Of a stretch of 64,000 nucleotides of DNA, positions 34,936 to 44,272 are shown piece after piece; within the stretch, counting starts at the first letter, position 1; every line of letters starts with the position of its first letter. The notes below the pieces were generated by a model. The model saw only the letters and a program-made list of their open reading frames with translations, made no database searches and was not told where the DNA came from. A program made the translations under genes and the position numbers. The stretch comes from Pseudomonas sp. 14P_8.1_Bac3 (GTDB lineage Bacteria; Pseudomonadota; Gammaproteobacteria; Pseudomonadales; Pseudomonadaceae), in assembly GCF_025466085.1 (NCBI RefSeq), contig NZ_JANLOD010000006.1:124001-188000 (forward strand). The letters are read 5' to 3'.

Positions 34936-35700
34936 TCAGTGTGCAAGGACCTTGGACAGAAACTCGCGGGCGCGCTCCGAGCGGGGGGCGCTGAAAAATG
35001 TCTCGGGCGGAGCGCTTTCGACGATCCGGCCGGCGTCCATGAAAATGATCCGGCCGGCGGCGGAGCGCGCAAAGCCCATTTCGTGGGTGACGACCACCAT
35101 GGTCATCCCGGTGCGGGCCAGATCGACCATGACCTTGAGCACCTCGTTGACCATTTCCGGATCGAGCGCCGACGTGGGTTCGTCGAACAGCATCACGCTG
35201 GGCTTCATCGCCAGTGACCGGGCCAGCGCCACACGCTGCTGCTGACCGCCCGACAGCTCGGCGGGATAGGACTTGGCCTTGTGCGCCAGGCCGACCTGAT
35301 CCAGCAGTTTCAAGGCCCAGGCGTCAGCCTCCGGGCCGCGCATGCCGAGGACTTTTCGCGGGCCCATCGCGACGTTCTGCAACGCGGTGCGATGGGAAAA
35401 CAGGTTGAAACTCTGGAAGACCATGCCGACCTTCGCGCGCATCTTCGCCAGTGCCCCGCCCTCTTCCGGCAAGCGCTCGCCGTGCAGGAAGATATCGCCG
35501 GTGGTGACGGTTTCCAGGCGATTGATGCACCGGCACAGGGTCGATTTGCCAGAGCCCGATGGGCCGATGATCACCACCACCTCACCCGGCTGGACCTCCA
35601 GGTCCACGTCGAACAGCACTTGCTGAGTGCCGAAAAACTTGTTCACCGCGCGCAGGGAAATGGCAGGGGTTTGTTCAGTGAGTGATTGAGCCGATTGCAT
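34936..35700 (-). CDS. Polar amino-acid ABC transporter ATPase (GltL/HisP type)
   Basis: A 254-residue ATPase with Walker [10 protein letters not shown], the signature [15 protein letters not shown], Walker [14 protein letters not shown] and an H-loop VVTHEMGFA, all intact. It starts 51 bases after the asparaginase gene and heads the four transporter genes. It energises uptake by the two downstream permeases. Confidence 0.93.
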   Translation of the reverse strand: MQSAQSLTEQTPAISLRAVNKFFGTQQVLFDVDLEVQPGEVVVIIGPSGSGKSTLCRCINRLETVTTGDIFLHGERLPEEGGALAKMRAKVGMVFQSFNLFSHRTALQNVAMGPRKVLGMRGPEADAWALKLLDQVGLAHKAKSYPAELSGGQQQRVALARSLAMKPSVMLFDEPTSALDPEMVNEVLKVMVDLARTGMTMVVVTHEMGFARSAAGRIIFMDAGRIVESAPPETFFSAPRSERAREFLSKVLAH

Positions 35701-35751
35701 GGTTTCTGGTCTGCCTCAAAGATCTGACACGTGCCTGGCCGGCACCCCGAA

Positions 35752-36774
35752 CTAGACGAACTTCAGTTGCACCGTGGCTTTCAATTGGCCGGCACACCAA
35801 CCGTTGTAACTTCTCAACACCGGATCGGCCCAGGGCGCCAACAGCGGATTGTCGCTGTCCTGATCCAGCACACCGAGTTGCTTGAGCACGGCAATGGTCA
35901 CTGCGAACACGCTGGCGAAATCGCCGTCGCTGACCTTGACCGCCACGCCCAGGCCACGGCTGCGGATGCCTACCGTCTGCACGCCATCAGCACCGGTTTT
36001 CGCGACCCAGTCGCCATTCGAAGCCAGCGTGATGCCCAGGTCGGCGCGTCCCGTGCCCGAGACCATTTCCGGATGGCCGCGCATGGCATCAAACAGCCGC
36101 CGCAATACCGGATCGAGGCTGGCGTCGCCACCCCCATCAGCGCTGGCCAACCGCGCCCACAACAGGGCCAGGCGCGACAACGGCATGCCCAGGTTTGGCG
36201 CGTTGCAGCCGTCGATGCCGGTCCAGAGCTGATGTTCCGCCACCCCGGTCAATGCCGCGACCACCCGCTGGATGTCGCGCTGCAAGGCGTGTTCGGGGTC
36301 AAGATAGGTTGCGTTGGGCAAACCATGCAGGCGGCAGTAGGCGAGAAAACCGCTGTGTTTGCCGGAACAGTTGTGGTGACGCTGATCGTAGCGAAAACCC
36401 TGCGGCGGCAGATTGTCCACCGTGTAGAAATCGGGCAGATGGCAACCACACCCCAGGTCGGTGGAGGTTCGCTCGATTTTCGAAAGCATGCCGCTTACGG
36501 CGTTCACGTGTGAGGACTCGCCCGAGTGACTGGCGCACATGATGGCGACTTGCTCGTCGGAGAAGCCGAAGTGCTCGACACCGCCATCACGCACGAACGG
36601 TATGGCCTGGAACGGCTTGAGCGTAGAGCGGGAAAACATCATGGAACCGGGATCGCCGGCGTAGGCGAGCAAACACCCTTCGTTATCAACGACAGCCACC
36701 GACCCCCAGTGGATACGCTCCACATGTTCGTTTCGGGTAGCAATGGCCAATGGCACGTGTGCGGGAAAATCCAT
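35752..36774 (-). CDS. L-asparaginase II (COG4448 type)
   Basis: A 340-residue amidohydrolase of the PF06089 asparaginase family, distinct from the classic AnsB fold. Recognisable blocks are RSTLKPFQAIPFVRDG, MCASHSGE, GCGCHLP and HHNCSGKHSGFL. It hydrolyses asparagine to aspartate and ammonia. The ATG chosen (MDFPAHVPLAIATRN) begins the conserved domain; the open frame continues far upstream across the divergent promoter and must not all be coding. It is first in line before the amino-acid ABC genes and divergent from a LysR regulator. Confidence 0.82.
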   Translation of the reverse strand: MDFPAHVPLAIATRNEHVERIHWGSVAVVDNEGCLLAYAGDPGSMMFSRSTLKPFQAIPFVRDGGVEHFGFSDEQVAIMCASHSGESSHVNAVSGMLSKIERTSTDLGCGCHLPDFYTVDNLPPQGFRYDQRHHNCSGKHSGFLAYCRLHGLPNATYLDPEHALQRDIQRVVAALTGVAEHQLWTGIDGCNAPNLGMPLSRLALLWARLASADGGGDASLDPVLRRLFDAMRGHPEMVSGTGRADLGITLASNGDWVAKTGADGVQTVGIRSRGLGVAVKVSDGDFASVFAVTIAVLKQLGVLDQDSDNPLLAPWADPVLRSYNGWCAGQLKATVQLKFV

Positions 36775-36957
36775 GGTGGTCTCGATACTCCAAAGTTCGC
36801 CGCGGGGACTGACAATCCTTTCGGGCGAAGACGTGGTCGGTTGGATGAACGACGTGCGCACTTCGATCGAAAATGAGTCTATATTCAAGCAAATACTGAT
36901 GGAATATCGCGAAACAGAATTCGGTTTTGCACACAGCGCAAAGGCAAAAATTCCAAC

Positions 36958-37905
36958 ATGACGTCTGAAACCGCACGTATCGATCACCTGGGGGTCATGA
37001 GAGCACTGGTCAAAGTGGTCGAATTGGGCACCTTTTCCGCCGCGGCCCGAGAGATGCATGTCTCCCCTTCCACCCTGACCCGCATGATCACGACGCTGGA
37101 AAAATCCCTTGGCACGCCGCTGCTGCATCGCACTACGCACATCGTCGCCCTGACCGAGGCCGGCCAGATCTATCACGCGCGGGCGTTGTCGATGATCGCG
37201 GATCTGGACGACACTCTGCGTGTCGTCAGCGATCTCAACCTGGCGCCGAGCGGCCCCTTGAAACTCGTTTCGCCGGTGGCCTTCGGCAGACGGTTCCTCG
37301 CACCGCTCATCGCGCCCTTCCTGCAGATGTATCCGGGTATCCAGATGGACCTGCGGCTGACCGACAACCACAACGACATGATCGTCGGTGGCTTTGATCT
37401 CGATATTCACGAAGGCGAAAATCATCTGGAGAACCTGGTCGCCTACCCGATCTGTCGCAACGATTCATTGCTGTGTGCCACGCCCGACTATCTGGAGCGC
37501 AACGGGTCTCCGGCGACCCCTGCCGAACTCAGCGCACACAACTGCCTGATCTACCTGCACCCCGACAGCGATCCCCATTGGTACTTCACCAAAGACGATG
37601 TTAAGCACTCGATTTTCCCCAAGGGCAACCTGCAATCGGACAACTCGGAGCTGCTGCTCGAAGCTGTTTGTGGCGGCCTGGGCATTGCAGAATTTGAGAT
37701 CTGGCTGGTGCGTGACCTACTCTTGAGCGGTGAACTGCAAATTGTGTTGCCGGAATATCGATTCGTTAACTCACTGACCGGAAAGCAAATCTACATGGCG
37801 TACCTTCCCAATCGTCGTTACTCGACGAAAGTCAGGGTGCTGCGCGATTTTCTTGAAGACCGCCTGAAGGGCATCGGCGAACTGCCTCCTGAGCTTTTCA
37901 AGTGA
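36958..37905 (+). CDS. LysR-family transcriptional regulator
   Basis: A 315-residue regulator. The N-terminal winged helix-turn-helix is at about residues 12-70 (LGTFSAAAREMHVSPSTLTRMITTLEKSLG), followed by a type-2 periplasmic-binding-fold effector domain. It is divergent from the asparaginase gene with a 183-base shared control region, so it probably controls the asparaginase-transporter operon. Confidence 0.9.
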   Translation: MTSETARIDHLGVMRALVKVVELGTFSAAAREMHVSPSTLTRMITTLEKSLGTPLLHRTTHIVALTEAGQIYHARALSMIADLDDTLRVVSDLNLAPSGPLKLVSPVAFGRRFLAPLIAPFLQMYPGIQMDLRLTDNHNDMIVGGFDLDIHEGENHLENLVAYPICRNDSLLCATPDYLERNGSPATPAELSAHNCLIYLHPDSDPHWYFTKDDVKHSIFPKGNLQSDNSELLLEAVCGGLGIAEFEIWLVRDLLLSGELQIVLPEYRFVNSLTGKQIYMAYLPNRRYSTKVRVLRDFLEDRLKGIGELPPELFK

Positions 37906-38004
37906 GGCCTTCGCTACCTCATTCGACGAAGCAGGCGTGGGGGAGCCAATCCCGCTGACGGTGCCGGGCCGTTCGCGAACACTATTCAATGACAAGGAGT
38001 TTTG

Positions 38005-38478
38005 ATGCAGCCATTCACCCTTCGTAGTGCGCAGCCAGGCGATGGTCAGGCGGTCTTCGATGTCACCCGGCAATCGATTGCCGGGTTGGCCAACGGACGG
38101 TATACCCCCGAACAACTCAGCGGCTGGATGGGCGACAGAACGCCGGCGTTCTACGAGCAATTGATCTTGCGCGGGCGAATGGTCGTCGCCGTGCACCAGG
38201 ACAGGATCGTGGGTTTTGTCGATTCGGAACCGGGCGAAGTGACGCGGTTGTTTCTCTTGCGCGAGGCCTCCGGGACGGGACTTGGTGCGGAGCTACTCAA
38301 AATCGGCATCGCCAACGCCCATGCGCCGGGCTTGCGCGTCATCAAGGTGGAGTCAACCTTGAACGCTGAAGGCTTTTATAAAAGGCACGGTTTTGTGTCA
38401 CGCACCCAGGGTGTTTTCAGCCATGGCGTGGGCGGACAACCTATCGGCATTGTTCATATGGAGCTTGAGGTGGAGTGA
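38005..38478 (+). CDS. GNAT-family N-acetyltransferase
   Basis: A 157-residue acetyltransferase with a GNAT core: VDSEPGEVTRLFLLREASGTGLGAELL provides the acetyl-CoA loop, and NAEGFYKRHGFV the late helix. AAGGAG precedes the ATG well. No close substrate match is evident. It is monocistronic, followed by two REPIN elements. Confidence 0.85.
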   Translation: MQPFTLRSAQPGDGQAVFDVTRQSIAGLANGRYTPEQLSGWMGDRTPAFYEQLILRGRMVVAVHQDRIVGFVDSEPGEVTRLFLLREASGTGLGAELLKIGIANAHAPGLRVIKVESTLNAEGFYKRHGFVSRTQGVFSHGVGGQPIGIVHMELEVE

Positions 38479-38505
38479 GCACAGTTACACCCGCCAACAC
38501 AAAAC

Positions 38506-38607
38506 CTGTGGGAGCCAGCCTGCTGGCGATGGACTCCAGCCCGCCGCGTTCATCCAGGCAGCACGCGTCATCGTTAACGACCATCGCTGGCAGGCCAGCT
38601 CCCACAG
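38506..38607. repeat. REPIN (paired REP), copy 1
   Basis: CTGTGGGAGCC.GCCTGCTGGCGATGG at the left is mirrored by CCATCGCTGGCAGGCCAGCTCCCACAG at the right, giving two REP units in inverted orientation with a 50-base spacer. This is the usual Pseudomonas REPIN. Confidence 0.85.
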
Positions 38608-38647
38608 AGGCCGGTGTCGCACGGCAGAACCGGGATCACGCAAAAAC

Positions 38648-38736
38648 CTGTAGGAGCCAGCCTGCTGGCGATGGACTCAAGTCCGCCGCGTTCATTCAGG
38701 CAGCACGCGTCATCCTTAACAAGCCAGCGCCTACAG
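38648..38736. repeat. REPIN (paired REP), copy 2
   Basis: A near-copy of the first REPIN in the same orientation, about 40 bases further on, sharing left unit and spacer (GTCCGCCGCGTTCATTCAGGC) but with a shortened right unit AAGCCAGCGCCTACAG. Its last bases include the stop codon of the convergent dehydrogenase gene. Confidence 0.8.
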
Positions 38737-39660
38737 AGGAACGGGCGAAGGCAACGCCATTCCGCTGTGCCATGCCTGCAGGTTGGCCATCACCAGATCC
38801 GACATCGCCTGCCGGGTGTCGAGGGTGGCGCTGGCCATGTGGGGGGTGAGTATTACATTGTCCAGTGCCAGCAAATCGGGGTCAGGCCGAGGCTCGTTCT
38901 CGTAGACATCCAGCGCCGCGCCCGCCAGCCGTCCTTGCGCCAGCGCCAGTGCAACGGCCGCCTCGTCAACAACGCTGCCACGGCCCACATTGATCAAGTA
39001 TCCATCGGGCCCCAACGCCTCCAGCACCTGCGTATCCACCAAGTGATACGTACCGGCACCACCGCCCACGGCAACTACCAGAAAATCCACCGCCGCGGCC
39101 AACTCCACCGCCGTTGAGTAATAGGCATAATCCACGGCCTGGGGCCGGCGCCCGGTGTAGGCAATGTGCATGTCGAATCCTGCAGCCCGGCGGGCAATCG
39201 CCGCTCCAATTCGGCCCAGACCAATGATGCCCAGACGCGCACCGCTGACTTTACGACTGAACCGAAAAGGCCCATCTGACCAGGCGCCCGAGCGGGTGAA
39301 CTGGTCGGCTACGCGCAGGTTGCGCGCAATGCCCAGCAGCAACGCCATGGCGAAGTCAGCCACGTCGTCCGTCAGGACATCGGGCGTATGCGTGACCTCG
39401 ATACCACGCTCACGCGCCGCTTCGACGTCGACGCCGTCGTACCCCACCCCAAACACCACAATGATTTCCAGGGCCGGAAGCCGGGCCATCAATTGTCGGG
39501 TGACCGTGGATTCACCATTGGCCACCAGTGCGCGAATGTCTGCGGTCGCTTCGCCCGAACCGGTGCCCGCTTCGTCACCCTCCACCACCTCATAGGCAGC
39601 CTGCAACGCGTGGTCGAGCATGGCGGGTAGTCGGGCAATTTTAAGGAGCCTTGGCTTCAT
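38731..39660 (-). CDS. D-isomer-specific 2-hydroxyacid dehydrogenase
   Basis: A 309-residue NAD(P)-dependent reductase of 2-keto acids such as glyoxylate, hydroxypyruvate or 2-ketogluconate. The Rossmann motif is GIIGLGRIGAAIARRA; the catalytic Arg, Glu and His lie in NVGRGSVVDE, DVYENEP and LTPHMAS. The ATG overlaps the upstream MFS gene by 20 bases, so translation is coupled. The stop codon lies in a REPIN end, meaning the natural C-terminus may have been altered by insertion. The exact substrate is unknown. Confidence 0.87.
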   Translation of the reverse strand: MKPRLLKIARLPAMLDHALQAAYEVVEGDEAGTGSGEATADIRALVANGESTVTRQLMARLPALEIIVVFGVGYDGVDVEAARERGIEVTHTPDVLTDDVADFAMALLLGIARNLRVADQFTRSGAWSDGPFRFSRKVSGARLGIIGLGRIGAAIARRAAGFDMHIAYTGRRPQAVDYAYYSTAVELAAAVDFLVVAVGGGAGTYHLVDTQVLEALGPDGYLINVGRGSVVDEAAVALALAQGRLAGAALDVYENEPRPDPDLLALDNVILTPHMASATLDTRQAMSDLVMANLQAWHSGMALPSPVPL

Positions 39661-40984
39661 CGAGACCTCGTGAAATGTTGACCATTGCAGCCGGCACCGA
39701 ACTCGGTTTGCGGGCCAGATACAGACCTAATACTCCGCCCGCCAGCAACGCGGCACTGACCAGGAGCAAGGCATAGTCGTAGCTTTGGGTGGAGTCTTTG
39801 ATCCAGCCCATGATCGGCGGCAGCCCGAGGCCGGCAACGTTGGCAATGGAGTTGATCAATGCAATCGACGCGGCCGCGGCGGCGCCGGAAAGGTACTCGG
39901 TGGTAGTCGCCCAAAACACCGGCGTGGCCGCCCAGTTCAAGCCCACCGCTACCACCAGCAACGCGTAGGCCAGCCAAGGGTTACTCGTCGCCACGGCCAG
40001 CGCCAGCAATACGCCGGCGAGCATCAGTGGCAGGCCCAAGTGCCAGCTGCGCTCGCGCTGGCGATCCGAATGGGTACCGTTGAAATACATGAACACGCAG
40101 GCAAACAGGAACGGCAACGCCGAGAGAACGCTGACGGTAAACGATTCCTGCCCGGACACCGACTTGACGATTAACGGCAGAAACAGCGTGATGCCAATGG
40201 TGCCGAACGCTTGCAGCAGCCAGAACAGACTCAACAGCCAGACCTGGCGACTGCGAAACGCCATCTGCCAACCCGCATGATGAGAGATCGGCGACTTGGC
40301 CTGCTCGGCGGCAATCGTACGGCTCAGCCATTCTTTTTGCTCTGGCTTGAGCCAATGCGTGGTGTGCGGAGTGTCTGGCAGATAACGCAACACCACGATG
40401 CCCAGCACGACCGCAGGTATCCCTTCCAGCAGGAACAACCAACGCCAGCCGCTCACACCAAAGTAACCGTCGAGGTGCAGGAAGGCTCCGGAAAGCGGCA
40501 GGCCGATCACCGAGGCCAGCGCCGCACCAATGTAGAAAAACGACATGGCTTTGGCCCGATCACTGCTCGGGTACCACTGCGACAGGTAATAGATGATCCC
40601 GGGCGTAAATCCGGCCTCGGCAGCACCCAATAACAGGCGCATCCCGTAGAGCTGATTCGCGCTTTGCACCAGGCTCATGCCAGCCGCCACGATGCCCCAG
40701 GTGATCATGATCCGCGCGATCCAGCGCCGGGCGCCAACTCGCGTCAGGATCACGCTGCTCGGAACTTCGAGGAGGATGTAAGTGAGGAAGAATAAGCCGA
40801 CGCCTATTCCGTACATTCGAGCGGTAAGGCCTAGCTCCGCATTCATCTGCAGTGCGGCGACGGAGATGTTCGACTTATCGATGTAAGCCACCATGTAGAG
40901 CAGCATCAGAAACGGTATCAACTTGAGGTTGAGACGCTTCATGGTGCTGGCGTGCAGGCCAGTATCCAGCGAAGGCTTGGGCAT
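39641..40984 (-). CDS. MFS transporter, anion:cation symporter family
   Basis: A 447-residue 12-helix carrier with the family signature AYIDKSNISVAALQM near residue 34 and RVGARRWIARIMITWG after helix 3. These carriers take up organic acids or sugar acids with protons. It is coupled to the overlapping 2-hydroxyacid dehydrogenase gene, so import of a 2-keto or 2-hydroxy acid is likely. It resembles the glucarate permease at the window start in family only. Confidence 0.87.
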   Translation of the reverse strand: MPKPSLDTGLHASTMKRLNLKLIPFLMLLYMVAYIDKSNISVAALQMNAELGLTARMYGIGVGLFFLTYILLEVPSSVILTRVGARRWIARIMITWGIVAAGMSLVQSANQLYGMRLLLGAAEAGFTPGIIYYLSQWYPSSDRAKAMSFFYIGAALASVIGLPLSGAFLHLDGYFGVSGWRWLFLLEGIPAVVLGIVVLRYLPDTPHTTHWLKPEQKEWLSRTIAAEQAKSPISHHAGWQMAFRSRQVWLLSLFWLLQAFGTIGITLFLPLIVKSVSGQESFTVSVLSALPFLFACVFMYFNGTHSDRQRERSWHLGLPLMLAGVLLALAVATSNPWLAYALLVVAVGLNWAATPVFWATTTEYLSGAAAAASIALINSIANVAGLGLPPIMGWIKDSTQSYDYALLLVSAALLAGGVLGLYLARKPSSVPAAMVNISRGLDEAKAP

Positions 40985-41071
40985 TTGACTTCTCTATTTG
41001 TTGTTATGAGGGGGGTCAATGTTTATGGATCCACCCTAAACGAGAAATGCGCCATACTCAACATGTGATTT

Positions 41072-41097
41072 ATCAACCCATATATTGGGATTTGATC
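41072..41097. promoter_or_regulatory. Imperfect dyad upstream of the MFS gene
   Basis: ATCAA-CCCA-TATAT-TGGG-(AT)-TTGAT forms an A+T-rich dyad about 90 bases before the carrier start. It may be an operator for an unlinked regulator. The remainder of 40985-41268 shows nothing recognisable. Confidence 0.3.
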
Positions 41098-41268
41098 ATT
41101 CTTGCTTGCACCCTCCTGTCAATCGCCTGGATGACCAGGTGTGGCAACAGCGCTGCGGGATGGGGGGGTAAGTGAAGGGCGCTGCTATGGCGGAGATTCG
41201 CTTCCGCCGCCGACCGGCATTGGGTCGATCGCAGGCTGGCAACAGTGGAGGATTTTAGCGGGTGTCCA

Positions 41269-42366
41269 TCATTTCATGGGCCTGCTGCCCGTCGCCAGCG
41301 TCACCTCTGGGCTGGGTTCGCGACGGCCAGCGGCTGCAAAGCGCCGACTTAACTGACGCCCAAATCGGATACAGGGCTTTTCAATCAAGTACCAGGACAT
41401 ACTGGCCAACGCGAGTGAAATGGCAATCGTAACGGCCTGATTGGCGTGAACGCTGAAGTTCGGGAATTCGGTGGCTATGACCTGTTGTATTGGCCAGCCG
41501 AAGACATAAACGCCATACGAAAAGTCGCCGGGGAGCCGCAATGCCTTGATCGGTTCGGTGGTCATCAGCCAAAGCGCAGTCATCAAAAAGGCCGGATAAA
41601 ACACAAACTGGAACGCCGACCCATGCCGGAAAATCCAGGCAAAGAGGATTAGACCGGAGACCACGCGGATATTGATACTTGCCTGGTCCTTGTAAAGCGC
41701 AAGCAGCGCGCCGAAGGCGAAAAAGGCCGGGAGGCGACCGCCAATGTCGACGTTCATCAGACCAATCAGCTGAACTTCTTCTGGAAAAAACAGTGAAGTG
41801 ACCAGTATTGCGATGAGCACCACCGTGGCGAAGGGCTTATGCCGGAATAATCCGCAGAGCCCGGCTGCCAACAACATGGCATACATCATGAGTTCATAGC
41901 GGATCGTCCAGATGGATCCGTTGGTTAGCGTGTACTTGCTATGTTCAAACACACCGGGCAAAGAGTATTCGACATAGGGATGCCGAAAGATGGCTGCGAA
42001 AAGGGGAGTGTCCGCAAAGTAGCTATGCAGCGGGAGTGTGGTGAGCATCGGTCCAAGCAGCAAGATGCACGCGGCCGCGCTGACGAAAATGGCCGGGAAC
42101 ACCCGAAAAAACCGCGCCAGTATGAAATTGAGGGGCGAGCTGTTGTTTATCCAGCTGTTCGTGACAAGAATGCCGCTCAGGAAAAAGAAGAACTCAACGG
42201 CCAGCGATCCCGAGTAGTCAAATCCCAGCAGACCGCCGATGGGCTCCGTTGTCGAGGGGCCTGGGACCAGCGCGTAAGCATGTCCCCAGATGACCGCACA
42301 GGCAGCGACGAGGCGCAGCAAATCCGCGTTGTTATTGTCCCTGAGCAAAGCGTGATTCAGCTTCAT
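41269..42366 (-). CDS. Acyltransferase-3 family membrane protein (OafA/YrhL type)
   Basis: A 365-residue protein of about ten helices that O-acetylates or O-acylates surface polysaccharide. It opens with LLRLVAACAVIWGHAY carrying the conserved His of the catalytic site, then FFFLSGILVTNSW and RFFRVFPAIF, the R-x-x-R motif. GGGAGCC precedes the ATG, 43 codons inside the longest frame. The periplasmic SGNH domain of longer OafA relatives is absent. It is divergent from an exported-protein pair, but no polysaccharide genes are near. Confidence 0.85.
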   Translation of the reverse strand: MKLNHALLRDNNNADLLRLVAACAVIWGHAYALVPGPSTTEPIGGLLGFDYSGSLAVEFFFFLSGILVTNSWINNSSPLNFILARFFRVFPAIFVSAAACILLLGPMLTTLPLHSYFADTPLFAAIFRHPYVEYSLPGVFEHSKYTLTNGSIWTIRYELMMYAMLLAAGLCGLFRHKPFATVVLIAILVTSLFFPEEVQLIGLMNVDIGGRLPAFFAFGALLALYKDQASINIRVVSGLILFAWIFRHGSAFQFVFYPAFLMTALWLMTTEPIKALRLPGDFSYGVYVFGWPIQQVIATEFPNFSVHANQAVTIAISLALASMSWYLIEKPCIRFGRQLSRRFAAAGRREPSPEVTLATGSRPMK

Positions 42367-42827
42367 TGAATGGCTCCCGAAATGTGTGCGCCATCGCAGG
42401 GACCCGATAACCATCGCGGCAATTTTTGCCAGTCGTGGTCGCTGTGTCCGATAAGGCCTGAGTGTAGACGCCGCATCGGCGCGACTGCTGAACATGAAAA
42501 TAAAGACATGTTCGATCGCGTTTTCTGTCGCTGCCGACTTACCTGGCTCTCGGCCTGATCGTGATATCCCCTCGCGCGCGGTCCGGGCCTAAAGGTTTCG
42601 GTGGCTAGGCCGATTCAAATGGACTTGAAACCCGGATATCGACGAAGGACCGTCCATGCACTCCCCTTTTGCCCCCGGAAACACAATTTCCTCGACCTGT
42701 CCCAGTCTCCGGATACAACGGAGCACCGTCTCGGTCACGCCGCAATAACGAAAAACGTCGACAACCCAAACGAACATACGCGTCCGCTTTCACGATGAAT
42801 GGCGGGTGCGGCAAGGAGCTGTTTGCT
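42367..42827. other. Divergent intergenic region with a dyad
   Basis: About 460 bases separate the acyltransferase and the lipoprotein gene. GAACATG-N10-CATGTTC at 42490-42513 is a perfect seven-base dyad and the only clear structure; it could be an operator for either gene. No convincing small gene was seen. Confidence 0.4.
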
Positions 42828-44201
42828 GTGAACTCACTATTTCGCCTGGCGGCTGTCGCCGTCGCTGTGACCCTGTCCGGTTGTGCCCTTCAGGGCAACG
42901 GAATGGCCGATTACTACAAGCGCGTCGCCGCCGAGCGCCAGGCACAAAACCAGGCGATGACGACCCGTATCCAGGCCCGGCCATTGCCATTGGATAGCAC
43001 GATCAAACTCGGCCAATCGGCCGTATTGACGGTGGATGTACCGGCAGACGGCACCGAGCCGGCCACCCAGGCTCGTCTTTTCGCTGGCTGCGATTCGGCG
43101 AAATTGGCCATGGAGTATCGACACGCCAAGGACTGGACCAACGCTTATACCTTGCCAGCCGACCCCGCGCGGAACACCGCCCAGCAGCTGTGTCAGGCAG
43201 TTCGGGACAGCAGCTGGAAACAGCTTCCCGGTGACGGCGAAGACGTCTTGCTACTGGATCCGGGCACCCTGGGCACAGCGAATGCTCGACGCTCGATATG
43301 GACGGGCATCGACTACGGTCGCATCCGCCTGGATGAAAACGAAGCGAAGCCCTACGACAAACAGCTGGAGCGTGTCGACGTCGACTGCGCGACCCGCCAG
43401 GTCAGCACTCGCCTGGTTTACCGTTTAAACGGCCAGACGCTGCTGCCACCTCCGCTTCAGCCGCTTGACACTGCCTTGGCCAAAGAACAAACGGCCCGGT
43501 TGCTGGGTGCGGTGTGCGCCGAACCCGCCAACCTGGCACAACTTGCCGCGCCCGCCGTCCGCAAAAAACTGCCGCCGAACATGCAGACACCCGAGGTGGC
43601 GGCACCGCTGCTGACAGCGATAAGCGCCCTGCCTCAGGGGCAACCGGCCCACACGCTCAGCCATTTGCAGTTCACGTACACCGCCTCCTCCCCCATCGTG
43701 CCAGGCGCGGTGATCAAAGACGGCCCGATGGACCTGTATCTGCAAACGGGCCCGGCCCGCGGTCTATGGCGCCAGCAGGCGACGGGCGCTTTGGGCAGTG
43801 AGCGCGTCACCATTCGTTGGCGCGGATTGATCGAGCTCGCCGCGACGAGCAGCACTCAACTCGCCAGCTCCAACAAGCAAAGCACGCTCACCGGCATCGA
43901 TCTGGATGGCGACTGGCAAACGCTCAAACCCGGCAGCGAGATCGCCTACAGCAAACGTTTTACCGACAGCACCGGTAAACCGTTCGTGCAAGATTTTGAA
44001 TGTTCCGTGGGTGAATCCTTCCCTGCCACACAGAAAGTCGCCTCGCTGCAAGGGATGGCACGCAGTGTCACTTGCGCCATAGACAACGCGCTGAAGACAA
44101 AAAATGTGTACCTGTACCTGGAGGCCTATGACCTGTTCGTGGAGACCTCGGAGACCTCCATACTCATGGTTCAGGCCAATACGCTGAAGGCCGCGGAATA
44201 G
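42828..44201 (+). CDS. Exported lipoprotein of unknown function, two-cysteine C-terminal domain
   Basis: A 457-residue predicted lipoprotein with lipobox LSGC at C19. The GTG start follows AAGGAG by nine bases; an in-frame ATG 33 bases upstream is less well placed. A middle region has scattered cysteines (FAGCDSAK, VDCATRQ, GAVCAEP). The last 66 residues start CSVGESFPATQKVASLQG, with C392 and C416 24 positions apart. The same C-terminal block ends the next gene's product without gaps. No known family was recognised. The gene lies 71 bases before its paralogue. Confidence 0.75.
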   Translation: MNSLFRLAAVAVAVTLSGCALQGNGMADYYKRVAAERQAQNQAMTTRIQARPLPLDSTIKLGQSAVLTVDVPADGTEPATQARLFAGCDSAKLAMEYRHAKDWTNAYTLPADPARNTAQQLCQAVRDSSWKQLPGDGEDVLLLDPGTLGTANARRSIWTGIDYGRIRLDENEAKPYDKQLERVDVDCATRQVSTRLVYRLNGQTLLPPPLQPLDTALAKEQTARLLGAVCAEPANLAQLAAPAVRKKLPPNMQTPEVAAPLLTAISALPQGQPAHTLSHLQFTYTASSPIVPGAVIKDGPMDLYLQTGPARGLWRQQATGALGSERVTIRWRGLIELAATSSTQLASSNKQSTLTGIDLDGDWQTLKPGSEIAYSKRFTDSTGKPFVQDFECSVGESFPATQKVASLQGMARSVTCAIDNALKTKNVYLYLEAYDLFVETSETSILMVQANTLKAAE

Positions 44202-44272
44202 CGCGGTCTTCAACAGGACAACAGCCATATGCCTCTATCCCGCTCACCCCATTGATAAGGACATCCCGCTCG

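Noticed and set aside
36775..37425. Upstream extension of the asparaginase frame by about 217 codons
   Set aside because: It would run over the divergent promoter and into the LysR gene; the conserved domain begins at the ATG chosen.
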